Below, piece by piece: positions 36,042 to 45,315 of a stretch of DNA of 48,555 nt (its first letter is position 1; each line of letters opens with the position of its first letter). The notes below the pieces were generated by a model, which searched no databases, had not been told where the DNA came from, and saw only the letters and a program-made list of their open reading frames with translations. A program made the position numbers and the translations under genes. The DNA is from Bacteroidaceae bacterium. Its GTDB lineage: Bacteria; Bacteroidota; Bacteroidia; Bacteroidales; Bacteroidaceae. The DNA lies in contig JAKSLR010000025.1 of NCBI GenBank assembly GCA_024401095.1, forward strand, positions 1-48,555, in the 5' to 3' direction.

Positions 36042-36713
36042 TTACAAGCTACATTCAAACTGCAGTTCTTCAATCCAACCTGCAAGTCTTGAATTTCCAG
36101 CTGCATGAATCTGGTTCAAAGCATTTTGTACAGCTTTTCTCTGTGCCTTTCCCTGTTGAACATATTTACGCAACAAAATAAAAGCTTGCAGTGCAATACG
36201 TTGATTTTCATCTTGAAGAGCTGTAATCGATTGGTCAACTAACTCAAAAGAAGCTGATTCATTAAACTCACAATGCTGCATACAGAGTCGAGTTAAAAGT
36301 AACAAGCCACAGACTTGAAAGATTTCACGCGAATCAGCAATCCAGCGAAAAGCGGCCATACTAGCATAAGGTAAACGAGCAAATAGATTCATAACCGTAA
36401 GTTCTGCTATCTCTTGCGTAGGAATCTGTTCAACCCAAATATCAGCCACATCCTGGCAGAAACGATCAACAGGCATCAACATTGCTGCCAAAATTTTAGA
36501 CTCACGAATGTTTTCTTTCCAAAGTGCTTGTGCCAGTTCATGGTTTGGGGCATACTCTGATGCAATTGTACGCAATCGGGGCAATTCAATACCAAAGTTT
36601 AATTTATAAATTAAGCCCTGTTCTCTCATTTGTGTAGATGCCACCCCATTCATGGCAAGACGAAACTGTGTCTTTATGTCCTTTATTTGATCTGCTATTT
36701 CCATTTTAGTCAT
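36042..36713 (-). CDS. AlkD-like HEAT-repeat protein (DNA alkylation repair family)
   Basis: 223 residues, all helical. The layout of repeated helix pairs (for example QALWKENIRESKILAAMLM, PYASMAAFRWIADSREIFQVCGLLLLTRLC, NQRIALQAFILLRKYVQQGK) fits the AlkC/AlkD DNA glycosylase-like fold of HEAT repeats. The AlkD catalytic Asp/Trp set is not clearly recognisable to me, so it may be a non-enzymatic member. Its start overlaps the end of the dipeptidyl peptidase III gene by 8 bases, showing co-transcription. Confidence 0.7.
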   Translation of the reverse strand: MTKMEIADQIKDIKTQFRLAMNGVASTQMREQGLIYKLNFGIELPRLRTIASEYAPNHELAQALWKENIRESKILAAMLMPVDRFCQDVADIWVEQIPTQEIAELTVMNLFARLPYASMAAFRWIADSREIFQVCGLLLLTRLCMQHCEFNESASFELVDQSITALQDENQRIALQAFILLRKYVQQGKAQRKAVQNALNQIHAAGNSRLAGWIEELQFECSL

Positions 36714-38685
36714 TTATTGAAGGTAACGAGCTATAGTCACGGCTATATCGGAGCATCTGCTCTGTATAACCCTCTCCATACTGGATTATCACGTCTTTCA
36801 CTCTACCATCTTCATTTTTTAAAAGTTCATATTTTGGATTAATGAAACCTTTATAAGGTGCCAAATGTAGTTTTTCATAACGGCTTTTAACTTCTCGATG
36901 TAATTCTAAATCTATTTTTACCGCATAAGTTTCAACAAGAACTCTGGCACTCTCATAATCACCTTCACTCTTTATTCGCTGTATTTCCGACAGCAAATTT
37001 CCAAAAAGACCACGTAAAGCTCCATAGTCATTGATCTTCACATAAGTCTTTCCATTTTTTCTTATCAACTCGACAATATTTGACTGTTTCCCTTTTTCGA
37101 AGGCCCAATTAGCAATTAACGCCCGATTTCTCATGTGAGCCTCTTCAATCTCATTTCCTAATTCTATTCTAACAAGCTGAGTCATCAGTCCATTCATCAT
37201 ATAGGTATAGTATTGAGATTTAAAAGCGTCCATGTCAGGCAACAATCCTAGTTCCACCATTTTCGGGTCTGCCATATAATACAGGCCATACAAATCGGCA
37301 CGAGCCTCTTCTATGGTTGAGCCATAAGCTTTTAAAGCATCAGGCGAAACTGACGGGAGCAGTTTGCCCGACCCATGCCCCAAGCATTCGTGCAAATCCG
37401 TGTGCAGGTCATCTGTTAAGCTATCATATTTTTCTATCAGCTCCAACTCAACCTGACTATATGCAAACTCAGCCATAAACCCATTTCCATGTGCAGCCTT
37501 ACAATATGCATCGGTCAGATTTCCGATGGTAACACTCTTTGAACCATGTACACTACGAATCCAATTTGAATTTGGTAAATTAATGCCAATAGCACTTGCC
37601 GGATACAAATCACCTGCCAGAATTGCTGCTGTTATTACCTTTGCAGACACACCCTTTACCTGTTCCTTTTTGAAACGAGGGTCAACAGGAGAATGATCTT
37701 CGAACCATTGGGCATTCTCGCTGATAATCTCTGTTCTGCGTGTTGCAACTATATCTTTATAATTAACGATTGACTCCCAACTGGATTTATAACCAAGAGG
37801 ATCACCATAAGACTCTATAAAACCATTATTGAAATCGATCAACGAAGCAACATCTTTGACCCACAGAATACTATATTCATCAAATGTTTTCAAGTCACCT
37901 GTTTTATAGAATTCTATCAGCTTGCATATAACCTGTTGCTGGGCATTGTTTTCCGAAACTTTAACCGCTTTCTCCAACCAGTACAGAATTTTATCAATAG
38001 CTTCTGTATATAAGCCCCCACTCTTCCAAACCTTTTCTTTTATTACCCCGTCTTCCTTTACCAATCGAGAATTCATACCAAACATCACAGGATTTGGATC
38101 AATTGGATTTTTTTGTGACTCATAAAAGGCTTCGGCCTCTTTCTGTGTTACATTACGATAATAATTTGAGGCTGACGTCAACAGCAAATCCTCACCTTCT
38201 GCCTGATTTACACGTTTTGGAGCGATGTTTGGATCAAAAATGACAGGAAATATCTCTTCACAGAATTCATCCAATGTCTGTCCTTCTGCCAGAGGCAATA
38301 AGTTAAGAGGTAATTTGTCTAACGCAGCACGTAGAAACACTGAAGAAAAACCTGGGACAAACTTCTCGCATCCATAATGGTGATGGATTCCACTTGAGAA
38401 CCACACCCTCTTCAAGTAGATTTCTAGAGCTTTATAGTCATCAGATTCTCTATCTTCCTCTCTGCTTTCTGTGTACACAACTTCAAGCATACGTCTGATT
38501 CGAAGGTTATATCGTCCATTCTGGTCAAACAAGATATCTCTGCCCCAAAGTGCAGCCTCTGTCAAATAATAAATCAGTTCCTTTTTAGCCAGAGGCAAAT
38601 CCTCAAATCCAGCAACTTTATAATGAAGAAGCTGAATGTCCGCAAATTGTTCGTCTACGTATTGAAAGTCTTTAACGCTACTCAT
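36706..38685 (-). CDS. Dipeptidyl peptidase III (M49)
   Basis: 659 residues. The M49 zinc motif HECLGH (432-437, the HExxGH form with an extra residue) and the second motif EEARAD (459-464) are intact, with the substrate-domain region GINLPNSNWIRSVHGSKSV upstream. No signal peptide, so it is cytoplasmic. The enzyme removes dipeptides from the N-termini of oligopeptides, which suits the peptide-degrading profile of the window. Some Bacteroidales relatives have been mislabelled as dihydrofolate reductases. The AraC-type gene ends 46 bases upstream with a terminator in between. Confidence 0.95.
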   Translation of the reverse strand: MSSVKDFQYVDEQFADIQLLHYKVAGFEDLPLAKKELIYYLTEAALWGRDILFDQNGRYNLRIRRMLEVVYTESREEDRESDDYKALEIYLKRVWFSSGIHHHYGCEKFVPGFSSVFLRAALDKLPLNLLPLAEGQTLDEFCEEIFPVIFDPNIAPKRVNQAEGEDLLLTSASNYYRNVTQKEAEAFYESQKNPIDPNPVMFGMNSRLVKEDGVIKEKVWKSGGLYTEAIDKILYWLEKAVKVSENNAQQQVICKLIEFYKTGDLKTFDEYSILWVKDVASLIDFNNGFIESYGDPLGYKSSWESIVNYKDIVATRRTEIISENAQWFEDHSPVDPRFKKEQVKGVSAKVITAAILAGDLYPASAIGINLPNSNWIRSVHGSKSVTIGNLTDAYCKAAHGNGFMAEFAYSQVELELIEKYDSLTDDLHTDLHECLGHGSGKLLPSVSPDALKAYGSTIEEARADLYGLYYMADPKMVELGLLPDMDAFKSQYYTYMMNGLMTQLVRIELGNEIEEAHMRNRALIANWAFEKGKQSNIVELIRKNGKTYVKINDYGALRGLFGNLLSEIQRIKSEGDYESARVLVETYAVKIDLELHREVKSRYEKLHLAPYKGFINPKYELLKNEDGRVKDVIIQYGEGYTEQMLRYSRDYSSLPSIND

Positions 38686-38689
38686 GATT

Positions 38690-38723
38690 ATAAAATAAAA
38701 AGGGAGTGTTCTTTAACACCCCC
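38690..38723 (-). terminator. Intrinsic terminator after the AraC-type gene
   Basis: Minus strand: GGGGGTGTT (38715-38723) pairs with AACACTCCC (38702-38710), one G-T pair, loop AAAG, followed by TTTTTATTTTA. The tract ends only 4 bases before the start codon of dipeptidyl peptidase III. Confidence 0.85.
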
Positions 38724-38731
38724 AATCACCA

Positions 38732-39151
38732 TTATTTCTTAGCCTTATGCTTCATTCTATAACCTCTAGGAGTCTCTCCTGTGAATTTATAGAAAGCAGC
38801 ATAGAAGGACTGTCGATTCGCAAAACCTACCATTGTGCCAATATCTTCAATATTAGCATCAAGGTAGCGCTTATCTACTAACAAATACTTAGCTTCCTCA
38901 ATGCGATATTCATTGACTAGAGTAGAGTAATTCTTTCCGAATCTCACACTTACGACTGCGGAGATGTAACGAGTATTTGTTCTCAAATCAATCGCCATCT
39001 GCTTCGCAGAATACTCAGGGTCCTTGTATTTTTTCTGAACTACAATGATATTCAGAATTTTATCATACAATTCGTCCATTAATTCAGGACGAATAAGTGT
39101 ACGATATGTCGCGTCTTTTTCTTTTAATTCCGTTAAATTGTACTTTGCCAT
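38732..39151 (-). CDS. Short AraC-type helix-turn-helix regulator
   Basis: 139 residues consisting almost only of the AraC DNA-binding domain. First helix-turn-helix: SAKQMAIDLRTNTRYISAVVSVRFG (about 48-72); second: IEDIGTMVGFANRQSFYAAFYKFTGETPRGYR (about 101-132), the latter with the usual GF.. SFYAAFxKxTGxTPxxYR pattern. The N-terminal 40 residues are too short for a ligand-binding domain. It is divergent from recQ paralog 2. A clear -7 box for this gene was not found (GATATTTG is a near miss). Confidence 0.9.
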   Translation of the reverse strand: MAKYNLTELKEKDATYRTLIRPELMDELYDKILNIIVVQKKYKDPEYSAKQMAIDLRTNTRYISAVVSVRFGKNYSTLVNEYRIEEAKYLLVDKRYLDANIEDIGTMVGFANRQSFYAAFYKFTGETPRGYRMKHKAKK

Positions 39152-39259
39152 AATCTACCAAATACCAATACTCGGTGAGTTTGTGTCTAATTTCAATAAA
39201 AACTATGGCAAATATCGTTTTTTTATCCGACTCTACCAAGTTTTATTGCTTTTTTTTAA

Positions 39260-39267
39260 TAACTTCG
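39260..39267 (+). promoter_or_regulatory. -7-like promoter box for recQ paralog 2
   Basis: TAACTTCG, one mismatch to TAnnTTTG, ends 21 bases before the ATG at 39289. It supports the shorter start because it lies inside the longer open frame. Confidence 0.5.
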
Positions 39268-39288
39268 CATGGATTTATTGTTTTAAAA

Positions 39289-41106
39289 ATGCTGAAGACC
39301 TTAAAGTCCTATTTTGGATACAACTCATTTAGACCACAGCAGGAAGAAATAATCACCCATCTTTTAAATAAAAAAGATGCTTTGGTTTTAATGCCAACCG
39401 GAGGAGGAAAGTCCATTTGCTATCAAATACCTGCACTTATGATGGAAGGAACTGCCATCATTGTTTCACCACTGATTTCTTTAATGAAAGACCAGGTTGA
39501 AGCGCTTAAATCAAATGGAATACAAGCAGCTGCATTAAACAGCAACAACACTGATAGCCAAAATCTTGACATTCGATTTGACTGTCGAATGGGCCATCTG
39601 AAACTGTTATATATCTCTCCAGAGAGATTGATGCTTGAAACAGACCGATTACTAAAAGAAATCAAGATTTCTCTGTTTGCTATAGATGAAGCACACTGTA
39701 TCTCACAGTGGGGACATGACTTCAGACCAGAATATACACAACTGGGACATTTGAAGGAAGAGTTTCCAGATGTCCCTATTGTGGCTTTAACTGCAACCGC
39801 AGATAAAACTACAAGAGAAGATATTCTTCAACAATTAAATCTGAATTCTCCCAAGATTTTCCTTACATCTTTCGATCGTCCTAATTTAAGTCTCGAAGTC
39901 AAAGGTGGATTGGTAGAAAAGGATAAAATAAAAACCATTTTACGTTTTATCGACAAACGTCCGAGAGAATGCGGCATTATTTATTGCATGACACGAAAGA
40001 CGACTGAAAAAGTTGCTTTAAAACTTCGTCAGGAAGGATATATGGCTGGTGTCTATCACGCAGGATTATCTTCAAAAGAAAGAGATCTCATCCAAGAAGA
40101 TTTCATCAATGACCGTATAAACATCATCTGTGCTACTATTGCCTTTGGCATGGGCATTGACAAGAGTAATGTAAGATGGGTCATTCATTATAACCTACCA
40201 AAGAGTATTGAAAATTTCTATCAAGAAATTGGACGAGCAGGACGAGATGGATTACCAAGTGACACTTTACTGTTTTATTCGGTAAAAGATATCATTACAC
40301 TTACACAGTTTGCAAATGATAGTGGGCAACAATCACTAAACATTGACAAACTGAAATTAATGCAAGAATATGCAGAAGCAAGAGTTTGCAGAAGACGTAT
40401 CCTTCTGAATTACTTTAGTGAGAACAGTAACTGTCATTGTGGGAACTGCGACAATTGCAAAAATCCACCTCAAACGTTTGATGGAACTGTTTTAGTCCAA
40501 AAAGCACTCTCTGCCATTGCACGTGCAGGAGAAAACATTACAAACCAAGCCGTCATTGATATTCTTAGAGGAAAATATAGCCCAGAAGTTGTAGAAAAAG
40601 GTTTGGACAAGTTAAAGACATTTGGTGTTGGAAGAGATGTTCCAGGAAGGGACTGGCAGAACTACATGCTGCAAATGCTGCAACTAGGGTATTATGAAAT
40701 TGCATATTCAGACAACAAGCACCTGAAAATCACAACACTTGGTAAAGAAGTCCTTTTTGGAAACGCAAAGGCAACACTGGCTCTGCATGTAGAAAAAGAG
40801 GAGAAAAAGCAAGATATTACCAATAAAAAGAAAAGGAATAAACCTATTTTATCACCAACTGTCCCAATATTGATGGATGTAGAAGATGACAGTCTTTTTG
40901 AAAAACTAAGAGAACTGCGGAAGAAACTAGCCGACGAACAAGGATACCCCGCTTATATCGTTCTTTCTGACAAAGTACTTCACAGCCTTGCAACCATCAA
41001 ACCTCAAACCATTCATGAATTTGGTGAGATAAGTGGCATTGGTGAATTCAAGAAAGAGAAATATGGAGATAAGTTTGTTTCCTTGATTCAAAGACACCTA
41101 AGCTAA
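39289..41106 (+). CDS. recQ: RecQ-type ATP-dependent DNA helicase (paralog 2, with HRDC)
   Basis: 605 residues from ATG 39289. The open frame extends to 39175, but the added 38 residues have no RecQ similarity and cover a promoter-like box, whereas [18 protein letters not shown] is the normal RecQ N-terminus. Motifs: MPTGGGKS (35-42), DEAH (133-136), [10 protein letters not shown], zinc cysteines in [17 protein letters not shown], an RQC winged helix, and a C-terminal HRDC domain ([21 protein letters not shown] to the end). This is the canonical RecQ layout, unlike paralog 1 at 28363. The stop codon is immediately followed by the stop of the convergent TPR gene. Confidence 0.95.
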   Translation: MLKTLKSYFGYNSFRPQQEEIITHLLNKKDALVLMPTGGGKSICYQIPALMMEGTAIIVSPLISLMKDQVEALKSNGIQAAALNSNNTDSQNLDIRFDCRMGHLKLLYISPERLMLETDRLLKEIKISLFAIDEAHCISQWGHDFRPEYTQLGHLKEEFPDVPIVALTATADKTTREDILQQLNLNSPKIFLTSFDRPNLSLEVKGGLVEKDKIKTILRFIDKRPRECGIIYCMTRKTTEKVALKLRQEGYMAGVYHAGLSSKERDLIQEDFINDRINIICATIAFGMGIDKSNVRWVIHYNLPKSIENFYQEIGRAGRDGLPSDTLLFYSVKDIITLTQFANDSGQQSLNIDKLKLMQEYAEARVCRRRILLNYFSENSNCHCGNCDNCKNPPQTFDGTVLVQKALSAIARAGENITNQAVIDILRGKYSPEVVEKGLDKLKTFGVGRDVPGRDWQNYMLQMLQLGYYEIAYSDNKHLKITTLGKEVLFGNAKATLALHVEKEEKKQDITNKKKRNKPILSPTVPILMDVEDDSLFEKLRELRKKLADEQGYPAYIVLSDKVLHSLATIKPQTIHEFGEISGIGEFKKEKYGDKFVSLIQRHLS

Positions 41107-41937
41107 TTATTTACATTGAGAATAGTACTCTTCAAGGGACGCCTTGCTCATTCCTCCACGAACTGCACGGTCAAGCATTCTTTTGGCACTAGACTTTTTA
41201 TTCTGATCTAAGTATACCAAAGCTTGCATGACTGTGTATATCGGGTCATTTTTACTTATTCTTCCTGCTTCTTCATAATCTATCAAAGCCAACTCATATA
41301 ATTTTGCCTCACGTTCCATATTACCACGGGCTTCATATAAACTAGGATCGGAAGGAAAGCGTTCTATTAAGCGGGCAAAACGATCTGCAGATTCCTGAAA
41401 GCGCTCTTGTTTCTGGCAAAGGATTGCCATGCCTAATTCCCCATGTTTGTTCTGTGGATAATTCAACAACAAACTCTCAAAATCTAAACGGGCCTCAGGA
41501 AACATATTCTGTTGCATACGCAAATAAGCGCGACCCAGCAAAGCTTGCTCATGATCAGGTTTCTCATTTAAAATAGACGTAAAATCTAGTAAAGCCCTTC
41601 CTTTATCTCCTTTATCAAGATACAATCCTGCACGCTGCTCCAATACAGGAATAAGTTTTGGCTGTATATTCAATGCTTTCGTATAGCAATCCAGTGCCTC
41701 GTCTGTCTTTCCCATACGCTCATATACGCTACCTAAATTACCCCATATCAGACAGTTTCCTTCATTCTCCGGGTCCGATTCTAAAACCTGACCATAGAAC
41801 TTGATTGCCTTTTCAAATCTGTTTGTTGAAGATGCTACCGTAGCAGAATCCAACAACTCTTGATAAGATAACTTGTCTTGGGCATCAAGATTCAAAAACG
41901 AGGTCAGAAGCACAAAAATAAGGCACAGTTTCTTCAT
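41107..41937 (-). CDS. Secreted tetratricopeptide-repeat protein
   Basis: 276 residues with a signal peptide (cleaved near LNLDAQ, residue 20). At least five TPR units can be read, such as GNLGSVYERMGKTDEALDCYTKALNIQP, then ERAGLYLDKGDKGRALLDFTSILNEKPD-like and RAYLRMQQNMFPEARLDFESLLLNYPQN-like repeats. It is likely a periplasmic protein-interaction scaffold. The two stop codons (this gene and recQ) touch as TAATTA, leaving no room for a terminator between them. No partner is indicated. Confidence 0.9.
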   Translation of the reverse strand: MKKLCLIFVLLTSFLNLDAQDKLSYQELLDSATVASSTNRFEKAIKFYGQVLESDPENEGNCLIWGNLGSVYERMGKTDEALDCYTKALNIQPKLIPVLEQRAGLYLDKGDKGRALLDFTSILNEKPDHEQALLGRAYLRMQQNMFPEARLDFESLLLNYPQNKHGELGMAILCQKQERFQESADRFARLIERFPSDPSLYEARGNMEREAKLYELALIDYEEAGRISKNDPIYTVMQALVYLDQNKKSSAKRMLDRAVRGGMSKASLEEYYSQCK

Positions 41938-41950
41938 ATAAAAAATAATA

Positions 41951-42015
41951 CCGTTTCAATTCATTTGTAAGATACTGCAAACTTACATACAGAATCTTAA
42001 TTATGATTGAAACGG
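41951..42015. repeat. 10-bp inverted repeat flanking the TPR gene promoter
   Basis: CCGTTTCAAT (41951-41960) and ATTGAAACGG (42006-42015) are perfect inverted copies 45 bases apart. The -7 box of the TPR gene lies between the arms. In minus-strand RNA the second arm is followed by TATTATTTTTTAT, so it could also be a long-loop terminator for the leucine operon, which ends at 42035. Confidence 0.6.
41978..41985 (-). promoter_or_regulatory. -7 promoter box for the TPR gene
   Basis: Minus strand TAAGTTTG matches TAnnTTTG, 40 bases upstream of the ATG at 41937. No -33 element is evident. Confidence 0.55.
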
Positions 42016-42034
42016 CATTCAGATTTATATATTT

Positions 42035-43117
42035 TTAGGCTTTCTTAATGTAGTCTACAATCCATGCACCTACTTCCTTTGTTCCATATTTAGCACCACC
42101 GGCAACTTGAATCTCTGGAGTGCGGATGTTCTGATCCAGAGAAGCATTGACTGCCTCGCGAATCAAAGCGCCTTCTTTCTTGAGATCAAAATACTCAAAC
42201 AACATGGCAACAGATAATATCTGAGCTAACGGATTCGCTATATTTAATCCTCTTGCTTGAGGCCATGAGCCATGAATAGGTTCGAACACAGGTGTACTTG
42301 TTCCTGTAGATGCTGATGGCAAAAGTCCCATAGAGCCTGTGATACAAGATCCTTCATCAGTCAGAATATCACCAAAAGTATTTTCTGTGACCATCACATC
42401 AAAGAAACGTGGTTCCTGAATCATTCGCATAGAAGCATTATCTACATACATATAATCTGTAGTAACTTCTGGATACTGAGGTGCCATCTCTTGAGCAACC
42501 TTACGCCACAGACGACTGGAAGCCAAGACATTTGCCTTATCTACGACAGTTAAATGCTTATTACGCTGCATTGCATACTGATAGCCCACTTTCAAAATGC
42601 GCTCAACCTCTGGACGTGAATAGTAGTTTGTGTCCAAAGCATCCTCTGTGCCAATTTCTGGATTCATGGCAGGCTCTTGCTTCTTTCCAAAATACATGCC
42701 ACCTGTGAGCTCGCGAATACAGATAAAATCCGCACCTCTGACCAATTCATCTTTCAAAGGAGATTTATGAACCAGGCAATCAAATGTTGTAACTGGACGA
42801 ATGTTTGCAAACAAGCCCAATTTTTTTCGCATAGCCAACAATCCTTGTTCAGGACGAACCTTTGCATTTGGATTATTGTCAAACTTAGGATCACCAACAC
42901 TGGCAAACAAGACGGCATCAGCTTCTTCACAAATCTTAAAAGTCTCCTCTGGGAAAGGATCACCGACTTCATCAATAGCATGTGCGCCACACAATGCCTC
43001 TTTAAACTTAACACTATGTCCAAACTTATCAGCCACAGCACTCAAGACAGCAACACCTTGTTCCATAATCTCTGGTCCGATACCATCACCAGCCAGAACA
43101 GCAATTTTCAAATCCAT
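42035..43117 (-). CDS. leuB: 3-isopropylmalate dehydrogenase
   Basis: 360 residues. [17 protein letters not shown] start ([13 protein letters not shown]), [16 protein letters not shown], the [12 protein letters not shown] substrate loop, and the metal-binding SDEGS-like region [21 protein letters not shown]. It is the last gene of the leucine operon, 13 bases after the citramalate synthase gene. It oxidises 3-isopropylmalate for leucine, and, since the operon carries citramalate synthase, it would also oxidise 3-methylmalate to 2-oxobutyrate for isoleucine (known for this pathway, inferred here). Confidence 0.97.
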   Translation of the reverse strand: MDLKIAVLAGDGIGPEIMEQGVAVLSAVADKFGHSVKFKEALCGAHAIDEVGDPFPEETFKICEEADAVLFASVGDPKFDNNPNAKVRPEQGLLAMRKKLGLFANIRPVTTFDCLVHKSPLKDELVRGADFICIRELTGGMYFGKKQEPAMNPEIGTEDALDTNYYSRPEVERILKVGYQYAMQRNKHLTVVDKANVLASSRLWRKVAQEMAPQYPEVTTDYMYVDNASMRMIQEPRFFDVMVTENTFGDILTDEGSCITGSMGLLPSASTGTSTPVFEPIHGSWPQARGLNIANPLAQILSVAMLFEYFDLKKEGALIREAVNASLDQNIRTPEIQVAGGAKYGTKEVGAWIVDYIKKA

Positions 43118-43130
43118 ATAATATTATTTT

Positions 43131-44702
43131 TTAATTATCGGGCGAATTATATACACTCTCTATGATATTCAAAAGTTTTATTGTAGCTTTTATAGCAGCT
43201 TCCGTTTGATCGGCATCCAATGCATGAGTTCGATATTGTTTGCCTTGAAATTCCCATTCTATCGTAGTCTGAACTAATGCATCTGTTCGTCCACCAGGAG
43301 GTATTGACACATTATAATTTGCCAACCAAGGAAATTTCCGGTCAAGTTTATTCCTATATATGTGGCGGATAGCCCGGACAAACGCATCAAACTGGCCATC
43401 ACCTGTAGCATTCTCCTCATAGATAACCCCGTTTACTTCAAGCAAGACACTCGCTACTGGTTTTAAACCGTATGCTGTTGACACCATATAACTTACAAGA
43501 CGAACCTTATCATCAATGTTTGTATGTTTCAGGACATCACTTATGATATAAGGTAAATCTTCCTGAGTAACAAGTTCCTTCTTATCTCCAAGTTCAATGA
43601 TACGAGCAGTAACCTTACGCATAGCCTCCTCATTAAGATCTAGACCTAGTTCTTCCAGATTCTTGCGAAGATTTGCCTTTCCACTTGATTTTCCCAACGC
43701 ATACTCGCGTTTACGGCCAAAACGCTCCGGCAACAAATCATTACAATATAGATTGTTCTTGTTGTCTCCATCTGCATGTACACCGGCAACCTGAGTAAAG
43801 ACACTACTTCCGACAATTGGTTTGTTTGGTGGAATAGCAATTCCTGAATAACTCTCAACTACATGTGAAACCTCATTCAGTTTCTCCTCATTGATATTCG
43901 TCTTTGCATTGAAATGATCCTTCAGGATTGCTTGAACACTGGCTAATGGAGCATTACCAGCACGCTCTCCTAGTCCATTAATCGCTGTGTGAAGTCCTTT
44001 TGCACCACTTAAAACCGCAGCCAAGACATTACTTACAGCAAGATCATAATCGTTGTGCCCATGAAAATCAAAATGAACATCAGGGTAACGTTTGATCATC
44101 TTTCTAAAGTATTCAATAACTTGCAGTGGATTTAAAACACCCAAAGTATCTGGAAGCATGAAACGTTTTATTCCCGCATCCTTCAGCCCATCCATCAACT
44201 GGAAAACATAGAGCGGAGAATCCTTCATGCCGTTACTCCAATCCTCCAGATATATATTAACATCAAAACCGCGATTATGAGCCATCTGGACATTAGCAAG
44301 AATATCCGACAAATGTTCTTCTGGTTTTTTTTTCAATTGATGAACACAATGCCGCAACGACCCCTTTGTCAAAAGATTGATTACACGCCCACCTACGGAT
44401 TCTATCCAATCCAGTGATTTCCCATTATCTACAAATCCTAAGATTTCTACACGGTCCAGTAATCCTCTACGTTTTGCCCATCGGCAAATGTACTTTGCAC
44501 CATCCATTTCACCTTCAGAGACTCGGGCAGAAGCAATCTCTACTCTATCCACATTCAGTTCATCGAGCAACAAGCGAGCTATCTGGAGTTTTTCATGTGG
44601 TACAAACGATACGCCACTAGTCTGTTCTCCGTCGCGTAACGTGGTATCCATGATTTCAATCTGAACCGGTTGTTTAGTTTTTCCTATTTCAGAATGGCTC
44701 AT
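43131..44702 (-). CDS. cimA: (R)-Citramalate synthase, Leptospira type (LeuA-like)
   Basis: 523 residues, a second DRE-TIM metallolyase beside leuA. N-terminal motif [10 protein letters not shown] (19-28) with catalytic Arg23, HGHND metal site and a C-terminal regulatory domain. From memory it follows the Leptospira interrogans citramalate synthase closely (VDRVEIASARVS, LLTKGS, VYLEDWSNG-like NIYLEDWSNG). Leu88, Leu111 and Tyr151 match the Leptospira Leu81, Leu104 and Tyr144 that form the pyruvate-selective pocket, so citramalate formation from pyruvate and acetyl-CoA is more likely than isopropylmalate formation. This would start isoleucine synthesis without threonine. The start overlaps the leuD stop by 4 bases. 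Confidence 0.85.
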   Translation of the reverse strand: MSHSEIGKTKQPVQIEIMDTTLRDGEQTSGVSFVPHEKLQIARLLLDELNVDRVEIASARVSEGEMDGAKYICRWAKRRGLLDRVEILGFVDNGKSLDWIESVGGRVINLLTKGSLRHCVHQLKKKPEEHLSDILANVQMAHNRGFDVNIYLEDWSNGMKDSPLYVFQLMDGLKDAGIKRFMLPDTLGVLNPLQVIEYFRKMIKRYPDVHFDFHGHNDYDLAVSNVLAAVLSGAKGLHTAINGLGERAGNAPLASVQAILKDHFNAKTNINEEKLNEVSHVVESYSGIAIPPNKPIVGSSVFTQVAGVHADGDNKNNLYCNDLLPERFGRKREYALGKSSGKANLRKNLEELGLDLNEEAMRKVTARIIELGDKKELVTQEDLPYIISDVLKHTNIDDKVRLVSYMVSTAYGLKPVASVLLEVNGVIYEENATGDGQFDAFVRAIRHIYRNKLDRKFPWLANYNVSIPPGGRTDALVQTTIEWEFQGKQYRTHALDADQTEAAIKATIKLLNIIESVYNSPDN

Positions 44703-45313
44703 CTTTGGTTTTCGTATGCTTCTATCTTTGCAGTATTTTCCAAAAGGAAGTCAATATCGTCAAGGGCATTCATCAAACAGTATTTCTTGTAGCCGTTAAT
44801 GTCAAAATGCTCAATCTTTCCGGTAGAACAGTTTTTTACTGACTGTTCAGGTACATTAACAACAACACGTGTTTCTGGATTGGCTTCAATGCTTTCAAAC
44901 AATTCCTTCTGGAACTCCTTTGAAACAACAACAGGAAGTACAAAACAGTTCAGCAAGTTATTTCGATGAATGTCTGCAAAAGACGAAGTGATGACTACAC
45001 GCACACCATAACCTGCAATAGCCCAAGCTGCATGTTCACGAGAACTTCCCGATCCCCAATTTTGTCCACCTACTATTATTTCATGAACTCCTTCACTTGG
45101 GGCTTCAGAAAATGCAGGCTGGTTCAGGACAAAATCTGGTACAGGCTTTCCATCTGCATCAAAACGAAGGTCATGCATGAATGCATCACCAAAGAATTGT
45201 GGATCACGAGTCGTTGATGCCAAATAACGGGCAGGAATGATAAGATCTGTATTACAATTGTCAATAGCAACAGGAATACAAGTAGAATCTATAATATTGA
45301 ATTTTGCTTTCAT
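44699..45313 (-). CDS. leuD: 3-isopropylmalate dehydratase small subunit
   Basis: 204 residues. The swivelling aconitase domain: NTDLIIPARYL near residue 20, the GGQNWGSGSSREHAAWAI loop (about 82-99) that carries the substrate-binding serines and arginine, and GVRVVITSSFADIHRNNLLNC. It pairs with LeuC for isomerisation of 2- to 3-isopropylmalate and, in this operon, probably also of citramalate. It starts 2 bases after leuC and overlaps the next gene by 4. Confidence 0.97.
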   Translation of the reverse strand: MKAKFNIIDSTCIPVAIDNCNTDLIIPARYLASTTRDPQFFGDAFMHDLRFDADGKPVPDFVLNQPAFSEAPSEGVHEIIVGGQNWGSGSSREHAAWAIAGYGVRVVITSSFADIHRNNLLNCFVLPVVVSKEFQKELFESIEANPETRVVVNVPEQSVKNCSTGKIEHFDINGYKKYCLMNALDDIDFLLENTAKIEAYENQR

Positions 45314-45315
45314 AA

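Noticed and set aside
39175..39288. N-terminal extension of recQ paralog 2
   Set aside because: The added residues do not resemble RecQ, and a promoter-like box lies within them; the protein begins normally at 39289.
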